Positions 11,423-37,099 are shown, numbered from the stretch's first letter. The stretch: 64,000 bases of DNA from Nannobrachium achirus (GCA_963921795.1 OY997642.1:45332885-45396884); one strand, 5' to 3'. Numbers and translations are program-made. Notes: a model not told the origin generated them from the sequence alone.

Positions 11423-13316
11423 CGTCAAACGCTGTTCGATGGCCTGCTGCTAAGATGCTGCCATTGGAGGCATTTTACCGTAGGCATCTCGATGGACACC
11501 CCCCCTTGACCAATGTGGGTCCTAAAGACCAGTACTTTTTTTGGATATTTAGAAGTCGTCTAGCTCCAGGAAATAAACCCCTCCCTCCCTCCCTGTGCCG
11601 GAGTGTCACACCCCCAACTCGTTGCAGTTTTCATCTACTCTGCATTCAGCGTAAATATCTGGAGTCGTTACTGTCCCCTCTGTCCCTCCTCCCCTCCCGT
11701 TTTGTGTTTTATTTTTGTTTTCGAGTATTACTTCTTTTTTTTTTTTTCGATAGCAAAAATAAAAGACTTTTCAAAGCTTTTGGTTTGGGACTTGTCTGCT
11801 CATCATATTGATGAGTGTAAGGGTGTTTTTCCTCTACATTTAAAAAAAGAAAAATGTATGGCACATGTCAAGACTGCAGTTTCTACTACTTTGGGACCTT
11901 TTTACGTCACTCTCTACGGCTGTGCCTCTCGGGAGACCCACTTCCAGAGGAGCTTCATTCACCATGTATTTGACTAATTGTACAGGTCGTTTCAACATTT
12001 TAACCCATTAAGGCCTGGGAACTCATAACTTAAACCATTATTTTATGCTTTAACTATTGAAAAATAGCAGATATACAAGCTGGCTGCAAGCTTGTAGATG
12101 TGTTATTTTATTTTATTTGTGAGAATCTGTGAAAGTCTTTGAATATTTTTGACCTGATTGTATAAATGTCTTCTAAATCAGTGGTTCTCAAACTTTTTCA
12201 TGTCAAGGACTCCCAAAATGATATGTATTTGGCCACGGACCACCATCTCAAAATATCTAGTTCCAGGGACCCCCGGAAGCTAAATTTCAGTTACAAATGT
12301 TCGCTTTTAAACAGATATATTCAAAGATTTGCACAAAATGTTCACGATTTTTTTTTTTTTAGCACTCGTGCCGCGCTGTGAGCTTGTATATCTGCTCTTT
12401 TTCAACAGCTAAAACATAAAATAATTCCAGGTCTTGATGTCCTCCGCATCTGACAAGTGTAACTTAGGTGTAACACTTGATTTCACAGTGGTCTTATTCT
12501 GATTGTGTTAAACTGATGAAAAGCTGTTTTCTAAGTGCATCATTATGCTGTTAGTAGTACTCCGTGAGAACCACCCTAACGTGTGCAAGTGCTAATTTGT
12601 TCCAAGTTTCCACTAAGATCAATGCATCTGCATCGCAGGTATGCACAGGAGGGTTATTTACTATTCTCTTCCACAGGTAGATCAACACAGCTTCATACAC
12701 TAGAGTGAGGCCATTGTAAAATAAGTGTCGCTCTGTGATTTATCTGTCGTTTCCACGAGGCATCGTTAACACGTATGCACTGTTTGTAAAGGCTAGCCAA
12801 GACCACGGAGTCATTGACAATAGCAGTTTCTTATATTTCCTATTGACCTCCACTATAGTGAATAAAAGGACTAAAAACAATGCCGATATGAATTCATGAG
12901 TATAAGGAGGGCAAAACGATTCACTTGTTATCAGATTCATAAAGATGCATTCATCGTTCACCATGTTTTTTTTTTTTTTTGTTTTTTTTTCAAAATATTT
13001 TTGTTAAACCAGAAATTAATTCAACATCCACCGTCATTCTGCACGTAACTCATGTAACTTTTTTTTTTCTTTCCAACATCCTGAAGGTTTATATTGTGTT
13101 GATACATATTTTTTATTTTGAAAATATTATAGAAACTTTTTATCAATTTTCATTTGGGGGAAAAACATGTTTGAAAGAACACTTATTTTGTGTGGAAAAC
13201 GTTTTGAGTGATAACTGTAATACCCTTGAATGTCATGTACATTTGAATATATTATCATTTCGTAGCGCACCATGTTTCTCAACTCCTCCGACTGCCCCTT
13301 TACAAAATAAAACATT
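11423..13316 (+). other. RANBP3 3' UTR (extent uncertain)
   Basis: The sequence after the stop codon is not coding. Candidate polyadenylation signals AATAAA lie at 11758-11763 and 13306-13311. The first gives a ~0.35 kb UTR. The second would give ~1.9 kb and would carry a foldback element (12000-12440) with two hairpin modules into the mRNA. Which site is used cannot be told from the sequence. Confidence 0.5.
12000..12440. mobile_element. Foldback element with two hairpin modules (copy 2)
   Basis: The left end is TTAACCCATTAAGGCCTGG, then ATTATTTTATGCTTTAACTA and the hairpin at 12059-12109. The right end has a half hairpin (12361-12402) and the inverse AAAACATAAAATAATTCC. A segment starting CAGTGGTTCTCAAACTTTTT lies between (from 12179). 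It may fall in the RANBP3 3' UTR. Confidence 0.7.
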
Positions 13317-13403
13317 TTGGACTGACACAATTTTATTTTTTTCCATCAAGTTACACAGTAATGCTATTATAAGCAGTGGTTAAAATATACTTCAAGAACT
13401 CAT

Positions 13404-13790
13404 CAGTGGTGGAATGTGAGTGCATTCACTCAATTACTGTAGTTTGTAGTTTTGAGTTGTTTTTTCTGGAGTATTTCCAATTTTCAATACTTTTACTTCT
13501 ACTCCACTACATCTCAGGCAAATGTTTTTACTCCAATACAATTATTTGAAAACTATATAGTTACTAGTAACTTTGTATGTTTTATTATTACAAAACATAC
13601 ACTAACCACTTCAACTGGTTTAAAATAGACGATCCACAAACTCATTGTGTCGCAAAATGACACGTTTCAAATAATTGTACAAGAGGAAAACAATATTTGC
13701 CTCTTGAGATGAAATGGAGTAAAAGTATTACTGGAAATACTCCAGCAAAGTAAAAAGTACTTGAGTAAATGTACATAGTTTCCACCTCTG
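13404..13790. mobile_element. CAGTGGTGGAA-family MITE
   Basis: The ends are CAGTGGTGGAATG and TTTCCACCTCTG. Internal TACTTTTACTTCTACTCCAC and AGTTACTAGTAACTTTG are typical of a MITE family widespread in fish, usually classed as hAT-like. A decayed hairpin module (AGACGATCCACAAACTCA) lies at 13626-13645. No clear 8-bp duplication is preserved. Confidence 0.7.
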
Positions 13791-13812
13791 ATTATAAATG
13801 TTTCTCACTAGT

Positions 13813-13885
13813 ACCTCATTGTTAGCCTAGTAAACTGACTCCTCCCATGCAGGAAGAGACTGGTTTACGAGGCTACCTCATTGTT
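13813..13885. mobile_element. 51-bp palindromic insertion with 11-bp direct repeat
   Basis: The element 13824-13874 starts AGCCTAGTAAACTG and ends inversely GTTTACGAGGCT. It is flanked by ACCTCATTGTT on both sides (13813-13823, 13875-13885). It is very small for a mobile element, but the flanking repeat is exact. Confidence 0.6.
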
Positions 13886-15050
13886 GCTTTGACCATAATA
13901 AGGTACATACATTCAATAGCTTGCTCTTTTGGGAATACAATGTGACCTAGATGTGACCTTTAGGGCACCATGCAGAGCCCCGTATCCAGCAGTGAATTCA
14001 AATTGAGTTTATTAACTACATTTATTATTTTGTTAAATGTGAAACCTTAAGAGTTTTATGCCAAGGTTAAGTATACTGGGTCAACACTAGGGGGCATCAA
14101 AGACTGCACAACCTTAACGGACTATTCATGACAGGTATGATACATACATTGGTCATTAATGCCAAGACTAACATCCATGATAACACTTGACGCACAATCT
14201 AATATAGTGAAAATAGCACACAACATGTCACATTTAGACGTGCTGTGAGCTTGTATTTAAGCTTTTTTCACATTTTTTTTTATTTTATTTAGTTTTTTCC
14301 CCACTGATTTATATAATAATCAGATTTGAATTATATTCCTAAGTGGTTTGAAATGAGATTCTAATCAGATACACTGAAGCTTGATTCCTTATTAGTCATA
14401 CAGCGGTGTCACTTGTTGAAAATAACAGATCTACAACCATCAGTAATGATGCCTATACTTTTCTTTGGTTAAATATTTATTTTAAAAACATAATCCACAG
14501 ACAAACTTAACCATTTCTACTTCTCAATATAATCCTTCTTTGCCTCTTTTGCCTGGCAATATAGGGATGACATGCATTAATCTATTAAATAATATAAAGG
14601 TAATATCAAATACATTGTCAAAAATGAGAGACAGTGACGCTTTATTAACAAGACAGTCTTTTATTACCATATTATTCCTTATTTTGCATGGGAACTTTTA
14701 ACTGATATATGTTCTATGTCAATACTAAGGAAAGGGTTTGATACAAAACAAACTATTTGACTTTGTTTACATCCACAATTCTACTGTCAAATTCTGATGT
14801 CAGTTTGTTCATTTTGGACACTGAATTGTCCACAGTTTTGTCTCTGAGGATTTGTGACAACCTTTCAAGATTTGGGAAGTCAAACAAACAGCCGACCTGG
14901 CTACAAGCGTATGCAAAGAATTGTGAGATGTTTTCAGTGTTTGTTTTAGGTTTCCTGGCCTTAATTAGAGGTTCCCCCCACCCCCGAGCCCCTCTCTCTT
15001 TTCCCCCTGGAGGGCGGAGCAAAGGCGATGATTGACGGGCAAAATCCCTC
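13886..15050. other. Intergenic, no gene seen
   Basis: AT-rich convergent intergenic DNA. It has a decayed hairpin module around 14203-14270 and a fragment at 14398-14420. The frames are short and without recognisable similarity. Confidence 0.5.
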
Positions 15051-15055
15051 AACGT

Positions 15056-15937
15056 GAGACTGACCATGATACTGAACTGATACTGACATGATACTGAACT
15101 CATACTGACATGATACTGACCATGATACTGAACTCATACTGACATGATACTGACCATGATACTGACATGATACTGACCATGATACTGAACTCATACTGAC
15201 ATGATACTGACCATGATACTGAACTCATACTGACATGATACTGACCATGATACTGAACTCATACTGACATGATACTGACCATGATACTGACATGATACTG
15301 ACCATGATACTGAACTCATACTGACATGATACTGACCATGATACTGAACTCATACTGACATGATACTGAACTCATACTGACATGATACTGACCATGATAC
15401 TGAACTCATACTGACATGATACTGACATGATACTGACCATGATACTGAACTCATACTGACATGATACTGACCATGATACTGAACTCATACTGACATGATA
15501 CTGAACTCATACTGACATGATACTGACCATGATACTGAACTCATACTGACATGATACTGACCATGATACTGACATGATACTGACCATGATACTGAACTCA
15601 TACTGACATGATACTGACCATGATACTGAACTCATACTGACATGATACTGAACTCATACTGACATGATACTGACCATGATACTGAACTCATACTGACATG
15701 ATACTGACCATGATACTGAACTCATACTGACATGATACTGAACTCATACTGACCATGATACTGAACTCATACTGACCATGATACTGAACTCATACTGACA
15801 TGATACTGACCATGATACTGAACTCATACTGACATGATACTGACCATGATACTGAACTGATACTGACCATGATACTGAACTCATACTGACATGATACTGA
15901 CCATGATACTGAACTCATACTGACCTTACTGACCATC
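15056..15937. repeat. Minisatellite of CATGATACTGA units, ~0.88 kb
   Basis: About 80 copies of an 11-12 bp unit occur as ACATGATACTG, ACCATGATACTG and AACTCATACTG. Together these form a 34-bp higher-order unit that repeats with local losses. The minus-strand reading frames through it are artefacts. A diverged remnant (CATGATACAGACCAAGATAC) lies at 16970-16997. Confidence 0.95.
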
Positions 15938-17535
15938 AGGGCTCGAGACTAAGGGACTCCCGAAGTCCCGGGGACGTAAATATATATATTTGGGACGCAA
16001 ATTAATCTCCCCTGGGACGCAGACGGGACGTAGAGGATTTTTTTGAGCCAACGGCGCACATCAATGTCACTGCTCAAACCACGGTGTGCAAACTCGCAGC
16101 ATGAGACCCACAGAAAATCAATATGATGTAAACAGAATGTTTAAGAAGTTACCACAGGCAGTGCTGATCATCCTTTTCCGGTAGAACTTAGTTGCTAAAA
16201 TGCTGCGCTATTTGAAGAGATTAACCAGCAGAACAGACTGTCAATCTGGGTTACAACAACTAGTGGAAAATAGCCGATCTACAAGCTGTGGCTGAGAGAT
16301 AAATCTTAGCATCTCTGCCTCGGATCCCCCTGCTTCGCCACATAAAGAGTAACGTTATATGATTTGGATTGTGATTAGCCTATTAATGAAAATGTAAAAC
16401 GGAACGCGATGTCAACGCACCAAGCACAGACACATAGTCTACGTTTAGTGAGCAGCACGACTCACGAGCAGTTGTTTGAATATAGGAGTAGGACACATTG
16501 TAATTAAATCAACGGTTTGTTTAACTTGACGTTTATCTTGACGTAGCTGTCGGCACACACTATAGTGTGTGCCGACGGCTACGTCATTGTAGTCCTTAGC
16601 GGCCATTTCTTGGGTCAAAACACAGGTGTTTCAATTGTTTGATTGCATAGAACTAATGCTATTGTCTAATCAGAACACCTGTGTAAGGCTGTGTTTACCC
16701 AAGAAATGGCCGCTCTTAGAACTACATTTGGCACACCCTATAAACCTATAGCCTATATTCCCAAATACAGTATCTCTGTAGCCATTAAACGAAACGGGTT
16801 TCTTATGCTCCTACATCATGCAAGCACCAGTTAAAGTTACTTTTCATCCCTCATATACTGTGTGCACATGCAGTGCACATCCCATAACCCACACACTGCA
16901 CATCATTTTGGAGCTCATATCTTTGAACGGGTAAGGGCTAGTGGTACTGATTGCTGAATGTGATATTGTCCATGATACAGACCAAGATACTGATCCCGAT
17001 ACTGTATGAAGCAGTTTAATCTGCAACAATTTTATGCAATATGTAGTAGGGGCCCCTGCTTCTTTCTCAGCTAAGGGATCCTTGGCCTTGGAAGAAATTG
17101 AAGACTCCTGATCTGGTCATTTGCAAAATGGTATTCTGTTTTGCTGGTGGATGTGTTTGAATGAGAGGAGAAATCAGGAATTATGAAAGCTATAATAGTT
17201 GAAAGCTTTTTTTGTATCAATGTAATGAAGAAACTCAAAACGCTCACATCTTCGTCCACATAGACTGCTGTCATGCTGTCTGAAGAGTTTTGAAACAGTT
17301 CTCTCAGTAATGAGAAATGTTTTAATTGTTGTAAAACTTGAAAAAATACAAATTGTAAGGCCAGATGAAGTGATCAAAGAAATGAAAGAAATCAATCACA
17401 AATGTGTAAACACCTGGATGAACATTTTATTATAATTACATTTTGTGTTTAGAAAACTTCAAAATATGTTGATTGTCAGGTGACATATAGTACTGTATGC
17501 GATCTATCATCAAACATACCGTATTTCACACAAAG
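15938..17535. other. Intergenic between RANBP3 and CAPS
   Basis: It holds a half hairpin module (16264-16290), the inverted-repeat element above, and a truncated end of the CAGGGGTCTTCAAC family (about 17049-17112). No exon was recognised. Confidence 0.5.
16541..16737. mobile_element. Inverted-repeat element TGTGTGCC, copy 1, with 44-bp palindrome
   Basis: The palindrome 16541-16584 (ACGTAGC..CGGCACACAC-TATA) abuts an element starting TGTGTGCCGACGG and ending GGCACAC. Its arms carry GCGGCCATTTCTTG and AAACACAGGTGTT and their inverses. The same element recurs at 23340-23511. Confidence 0.72.
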
Positions 17536-31124
<13,589 letters not shown>

Positions 31125-31278
31125 AGTGTCTCTGGTATGACAGGGAGAAGAAAAGAAGACCTGGTTTAAGTTTAGAGCAGCAGGGAGGAGAGCTCGATGA
31201 GATGCACCTGAGTCCTGTTCTGTTCTGTGCACTTGGTAACAGTGAGGAAGTTGTTTTTATTCTCCATCAGCAACTGTA

Positions 31279-31292
31279 GTTGTCAAGGCAAC
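31279..31292. promoter_or_regulatory. RFX-type X-box upstream of CAPS
   Basis: GTTGTC-AA-GGCAAC is an imperfect inverted repeat matching the RFX X-box pattern (GTNRCC, 0-3 bases, RGYAAC). It lies about 155 bp upstream of the CAPS start codon. Forkhead-like A/T tracts (TTGTTTTTAT) lie nearby at about 31252. CAPS is known as a ciliated-cell gene, so control by RFX (and perhaps FOXJ1) is a reasonable inference. The sequence does not show binding. Confidence 0.6.
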
Positions 31293-31744
31293 TTACAACA
31301 AACCACACTCCCTTTGTCTGTGGAGAATGGAACTGTGAACCGTTTCAGCAGATTACCTTTTTTTTTTTACTTTGGGCTTTTGTGACTGTGGCAGTGATGG
31401 ACAGTAACTGGTATTTTGCAAGCACTTGGCTTTCACTTCCCTACATTTCAAATTAAAATATTGTACTTATGGACACCTTTAGTTTTGAAATACTAAATAT
31501 TTACTTGAGTATGTGTGTGTACCACACACATACGTGTATCACAGGAATATTTCTTTCCTTTACGGCAGCCATATTGACAGGTTACCAAATGATACAGGAC
31601 TAATTAAGGTTCAATTCCATAAGTGTAGCAGAGCCTTTCCACCTATGTTTTCCACAAGCGGTTGAATAGGTGGAAAGCCTCTGTGCTGTGCCATTTCCTA
31701 AGAGGAGGAACATTTGGTGGATCTTTTTCAACTTGGTGAAGTTT

Positions 31745-32215
31745 AATTTTTATTTTTTAATAAATCTTTATTCAAAAGTCATGACATACAAGACAATACA
31801 AAACACACAGTGAAAGACAGAAAATGCTTTTCACTGGTCTTGAACCACCAACCTTTAGTTCTCCAGGCAAAGTTCTTTCCTCTGTATAGAGCCACATTAA
31901 CTCTATAGGGGACAACAAAGTTATTAATCTCATAGGATTCAGAAGCCTAAGCTTTCTTTTCATAATTTTAAAGTTATTTTTTTCCATTTAGGTGGACAGT
32001 GAAGGACAGAAAATGTTCAAAAATGTATCAAATGACATACATTTTTGCCCCTGTAGATTTACTATGGCTCTATAGCACAGAGGAAAGAACTTTGCGTAGG
32101 GAACCAAAGGTTGGTGGTTCAAGACCAGTGAAAAGCATGTTCTGTCTTTCACTGTCTGTTTTGTGTTGTCTTGTATGTCATGACTTTTTAATAAAGATTT
32201 ATTAAAAAATACAAA
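31745..32215. repeat. Two inverted copies of a tRNA-like SINE
   Basis: The left copy (about 31745-31910, minus) and right copy (about 32050-32215, plus) share TAGAGCCACAT/TATGGCTCTATAGC, AAAGTTCTTTCCTCTG and GGTGGTTCAAGACCAGTG (B-box-like). The shared tail is CTTGTATGTCATGACTTTT followed by AATAAAGATTTATT. No 3' A-tail or target duplication was assigned. Confidence 0.65.
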
Positions 32216-32389
32216 ATATAAATAAAAAAGGGTGTCAAAGGACATTCATTTTTGCCATTTGTCATGAATGATGATGAAGTATAGGGTCAAGGGTGATGTA
32301 TTGACAGCTAGCAACTAGAAAAGAAAATGTCTAAGAAGTTTTAAGTGTGCCTGCAGCTCGCTAAGTGTGTGCAACCTTGTTTAGTGGTT

Positions 32390-32925
32390 GGTGTTAGCAT
32401 TTTTAGCATTTTTATCAGCATTAGCTTTAGCATTTTTAACATTAGCATTAGCATTTTTAGCATTAGCTAGCATGAGCATTTTAACATTAGCATTTTTAAC
32501 ATTAGCATTAGCATTTTTATCATTAGCATTTTTATCATTAGCTAGCATTAGCATTAGAATTTCTTTTTTTATTTCTATAATTTTTATCCCACGATTTTGC
32601 AACCCATTTTCACCCAGTGCCAATTGCCTATGTAATCCTGGGCTCTGCTCTCCCTCTGCCGCGCCTGGGGAGACAACGGACTGACCTCATGCTTCCTTCA
32701 ATGCATGAGTAGTCCAAGTTGTTTCTTTTCACCTGACAGGGGGGATTTCCCCGGGATGGACGTAGCGCGTGGAAGGAACACGTTATTCCAACCAGTTCCT
32801 CCAATTTCTTTTTTAACATTTTTAGCATTAGCATTTTTAACATTAGCATTTGTTAGCAATAGAATTTTTTACATTAGCATTAGCATTTTAGCTTTAGCAT
32901 TAGCGGAAATAGTGGTTAGCATTAG
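32390..32925. repeat. TTAGCATT minisatellite split by another repeat
   Basis: Arrays of GCATTTTTAGCATTAGC and related units occur at 32390-32570 and 32812-32912. The intervening 32590-32811 is the inverted copy of the 8405-8640 dispersed repeat. The frames here are artefacts of the array. Confidence 0.85.
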
Positions 32926-32939
32926 CGGGTAGCTGTTGG

Positions 32940-33929
32940 GACTGTAGGAACACCCACCAAATTCCGCTGTTTAAAGCTCAGCCAATAGGAAGAGAGGGGC
33001 TAGGGCTTCAGCAATTACAGCTTATTCCTATTGGCTGTCTAAGTGCACACAGCGAGTTTCGAGAAGGTGAAAAACAGCAAACTGGAGTTATAGCTGTTTA
33101 AAGCTCAGCTTGCAGCATTGCTTCCACGTGCATCACACATAGGGAAGTTGCTAGGCCAATCAGAGGCAGGTGGGGGCGGGTCTTTACGTACGCAGCCTGT
33201 AAGAACAGCTGAGCCGTGCAACATCGGAACTGGCTCTGTTGAATTGAATTGTACTCCTTGGATAAGTCCCGGAAAAGACACGCTGTGATTGGACAGTAGT
33301 CACTTGACTTGACGTTCCCTTGGTTTTTCCAGGAAGTCCAGACTATAACTGTTGCACATCAATGAACTGCAGAGGCGGACGAGGCATCTAGCTCTTTATA
33401 TCTGTGGTGTGAGTGTTTTAAAGTTTAAATCACATTGCTAGGTAAAAGTCTGCCAGAGTAATGTGGCGCCAAAGTTTTTTCAGAGTCCCCTATTCAAAGT
33501 CAATGGGGTTTTTGGGTGTCGTTTTTTGCGAATTACGTCGCCATGGTAACGCGGATAGCAACCTATTCCTGGCCGAGCCACACGTTTTGATGTATATATT
33601 GCGGGGGTGGCGTAAATTGTGCGGCAGTTATTACGTGCAGAAATTTGCAAGAACATTAATCACTTATTTAAGTATGGCGGATTACATTAAGTGTTTTGCC
33701 ATTGCATGGCAGGCACACTTAATAAACATTTCGTACTTGGTAGATATTGGTAGGCACTTGGTAGGTACGGGGCATTGTCCTCAATTACTGTAAGCAGTGG
33801 GCACCAGTAGTTTTAAAGTACATTCTAAGAAGTGTTGCTATAATAGCTGTATAGTTATGATGATCACTGCAAATATCTAGCATATCATAATTCAGTGGTC
33901 AGATAGTGCCTGCACATGCCCTTGTATTA
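32940..33929. other. Intergenic, no gene seen
   Basis: It holds small local repeats (GTTTAAAGCTCAGC at 32970 and 33097; CCAATAGGAA / TTCCTATTGG inverted). A fragment (TCAAAGTCAATGGGG, near 33495) resembles the 20.5-22.6 kb units. No exon was recognised. Confidence 0.45.
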
Positions 33930-35040
33930 CTCTGTCGTTACCTTTATGTGGCCGGCTAGGTGTGAGCTAGTGGGGCCACCGTAGGCTACCGGCATGTCAC
34001 TTCCTCATTCCAATCAATTATGGATGGTACTTAAGTGTTCAGTCAGCAGCACCAAACACAATGCTCTGGGTTTGGTGGCTGCAGGGTCTTGCGACCTGGG
34101 TCCTTTTTTGTGAGTTTCACTGTTCCTTCCTGGGTGAGTAAATGTTGCTTTTATGTTGTGTTTGTATTTAATGTTTAAACTAATTGCTTATGTTTTATTG
34201 TTTAGTATGGTAATATGTTGTTGTTCAACTCAACTCACCCAGGTTGAGAGCAGCCTAGCAGTGTATCAATGCGACGAGCCATGCTTCCTGTATTGAGAGC
34301 TGTTGGACTTTGAGGGCTGCCGATCCATGTTTCCCATCCGTGGGATGTTAAAGGCACACTCAAGGTATAAATTAGTTTGATAGTTGACTTTGTTTGGCAG
34401 TATACTAAAATGTACTGTATGTTGTACATAATGGTTGCTTTTTATTTATTTAGATTGATCACCACTGCTGTTTTGTTTAGTTAGGATTTATTGTTTGTTT
34501 TGCTTTGCTTTATTTGGTTGAGCCATTTCTTGTATTTTAATTGCTTTCTTTTGTTTTCTCTAAATGCAACAACTGGCTGCCGATCGGAGGGTTGCTGGGA
34601 GCTGAGGAGCACAGTCGGGCGGTTTCAGGGGGGTTCACTGCGGCTTAGGACACTGCTAGTCCACCACAGTAAGAATTGTGTGAAAGTTTCGCGATCACCC
34701 CTTTTCCACGGTGTCGCTTTATTTCTCCCTTTGCATGCTGTGTGCGTGTGCTTATTTTTATAGTTTGGGCATGAGTTAATTTCTTTTAGCTTAGCCACAT
34801 AGTTTAGCCCCCCTGTTGCTTGTGTCATACGTGTTTACTCAGCCCCTCAGCCACAGTTAAAGCTACTGATTCTATTGTTGCCTGATATGAATATTCACTG
34901 ATTTACTGATTCTATTGTTGCCTGATATCGAATGTTGGATCACTGAAGTTTTTATTTTGATTGCTATTAAACTGTCAGAAATTTAAATAAAATCCTCTGT
35001 GTGTAGAGGAACCTTTGTCTCAAGCCTTGTTTCGAGCCTG
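33930..35040 (+). ncRNA. Possible spliced non-coding transcript or LTR-like unit
   Basis: No coding frame was recognised here. Possible splice signals are a donor (CCTGG/gtgagtaaat) near 34131, an acceptor (actcacccag/GTTGAGAG) near 34243 and a donor (CTCAAG/gtataa) near 34365. A polyadenylation-like AATAAA lies at about 34987, followed by a GT-rich stretch. A 43-bp tandem duplication (ACTGATTCTATTGTTGCCTG) lies at 34863-34930. This could be a non-coding transcript, a solo LTR, or chance. Confidence 0.22.
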
Positions 35041-35464
35041 TTTTTGGGGAGCCTAATTTAAGGTGTATTGAGTTGTCCTCTATTGAATAGAGGTGGCGTT
35101 GTCTGGTACATTAAGAGTAAATGCAAAGCCGCACCAGGTCACATTTAGTTTAGATGATGGTACCTCTCAGCACCATCATCTAAAGCTACCTCAAACATTT
35201 ATTCAACTTTACAAGTTACATTACACCCAAATATAATTTATTTAAAATATATTCATGCTTTTAAATCAATATTTTATTCAACAGCTTTTTCTCCTTTTTG
35301 CACATTTGAAGATACATTCCTGTGAAATGCTAAACATATTTACTTTATTTTCAACGAGCACACAGTTTCTCTAGGAACAGTTTTTTCTAGGCACCGTAGG
35401 TCGCATTTAGTATGAAAACCTGCAGATCTGTCCGTCAGTGTGTCACGCTCCATATATGGCCAAG

Positions 35465-36110
35465 ACATAAATGGTAAATAGTGCATTTATATAGCGCCTT
35501 TATCCAAGGCGCTTTACAGAGATTGCGCATTACATTCACCCCTTCACACACACATTCATACACCGATGGCAGAGGAAACTAACCTGACTTGCGCCAGATG
35601 GTGGCAGTAGTGCGTAGGCTACCGCCCTACTTTACCATCTGAGATCTCTCGGGGGAGTTGATAACGCTCGTAAAGTCCCGGGCCGGACGAATCAGCGGCA
35701 GCTACGGGCGGGCTCTGAGCGTCTCTGAGCCAGTAGAGTCTGATTGCAGACCACGTGGATGCAGACAGGCCAATATGAGTGGTTGGAGTTGGCACTCCCA
35801 GACTGTGATAGAGAGACGGCCACATCCAATCACCTGCTAAAGAATTTGAAAAAATGGCCCGCCCCTTACATTGGGTCTGCCCGAGAGATTCCAGATGATG
35901 GTAAGCAGAGCTGTATGCAGCCAGGCATACGCACTGCTGCCATTATCTGGTGCAGTCAGGTTAAGAGGAAACCATGCAAGGCACCAACCACCAATCGGGA
36001 GCAACTAGGGGTTCAGAGTCTTGCTCAAGGACTCTTCGACACTAACTCTGCCCCCAGACACTGCGCTTCCAATCAATCGAACAGGGAACCCTCCGTGTTC
36101 TAATGACGTT
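35465..36110. repeat. Fish dispersed repeat (TATAGCGCCTTTATCCAAGG), interrupted
   Basis: TTATATAGCGCCTTTATCCA and CACACACATTCATACACCGA begin it, and GGTTCAGAGTCTTGCTCAAG ends it. This is the order of a repeat widespread in fish genomes. A ~265-bp segment between AGATCTCTCGGG (35642) and CCCGAGAGATTCCAGAT (35880) appears to be an insertion with inverted ends. Confidence 0.6.
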
Positions 36111-36149
36111 TTCTCTACCCCTGAGCCACTACTGCCCCCAGACATCTCC

Positions 36150-36500
36150 ATATATGGAGCTGGCCAATACATCTATCTGACCTCACGGACGCCTCATGTC
36201 ACGCTCCATATATGGCCAAGACATATCTCCATATATGGAGCTGGCCAATACCTCTGCATCTGACCTCATAGACTCCAGATATGGAGCTGACCTGTTCTGG
36301 CTTCACAATGATGACTCGACCAGCTAGATTACTTGCGACCGTAGGTCGCAGTTAATTATGACCTATGACATCACATTATTGTGACATCACAATCCCTTGT
36401 AGCCCATATATGGAGATCCCTGATGTCATCAATATTAAACCCATAGCTTGGAATGCCCATATATTGACATATTGTGTGAGTCCCATGTGGTCTATATAAC
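36150..36500. repeat. CATATATGGAG repeats, shared with 46240-46350
   Basis: ATATATGGAGCTGGCCAATA recurs at 36152 and 36231. The block from CCCATATATGGAGATCCCTG to TGTGGTCTAT (36403-36498) recurs at about 46248-46337. It is a dispersed repeat of unknown class. Confidence 0.7.
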
Positions 36501-36899
36501 ATAAGACATCTATGATGTCAAACATCTATGATGTCAGATGTCAGATTATTATTATTAGGTGGAGGTAAAAGTTAAAAAGGATATACGGTACATAGATTCA
36601 TTTCAAAAGCTCCTGAAATACAGTAGTCCAAGAAATCTTGTGAAATACAATGTTGTCAACCAATCATCAAGGACGATGATACACGAAAGAAGAAGAAGAC
36701 ATATTTCATTGTTATTCATTTCATTATATCAAAATCCATTCGCCATTTGCACAAAAAAAAAAAGACAAATGGAAATAGGAATACTTCTCTCAGAGCAGAG
36801 AACAAATCACCACAGCCCACTCTATATCCATTTCTCACTTTCATTTCTCGCCTCTCATTATATTATATAGTTCACCAGACGTTAAGGGAGTGTGGAATT

Positions 36900-37060
36900 C
36901 TGAAATTACAGCCACAGACACCACATTTTTAAGACTTGTTATCACCTGTAAGTTAAAGCGTGTTTATATAAGCCACATCTGTAAATGAGTCATGGGTTCC
37001 AGTTGACTTAAAAGTGTTTTGGCATGGCTCTGGACAATCATGTCAGAAAGGATTAGGTCG
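36900..37060. repeat. Diverged repeat or conserved element, pair with 44400-44590
   Basis: AAGACTTGTTATCACCTGTAA is shared, followed by alignable TGTTTATA..AAT.AATCATG and GTGCTTTGGCA blocks. Both copies lie between CAPS and NRTN in the same orientation. Confidence 0.55.
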
Positions 37061-37099
37061 TGTGGGAGACGTTAATAAAAGACTGTGATGAAAATGCTA

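Noticed and set aside
11098-11811. 237-codon plus-strand frame covering the last RANBP3 exon
   Set aside because: It runs through a foldback MITE and 3' UTR. The true exon uses another frame and ends GST-stop at 11422.
15040-15200. Minus-strand frames with repeated SVSWSVSCQYEFS
   Set aside because: They are translations of the CATGATACTGA minisatellite, and the periodicity explains the open frame.
32381-32684. Frames rich in NANVKNA / LALAFLTL
   Set aside because: They are translations of the TTAGCATT array.
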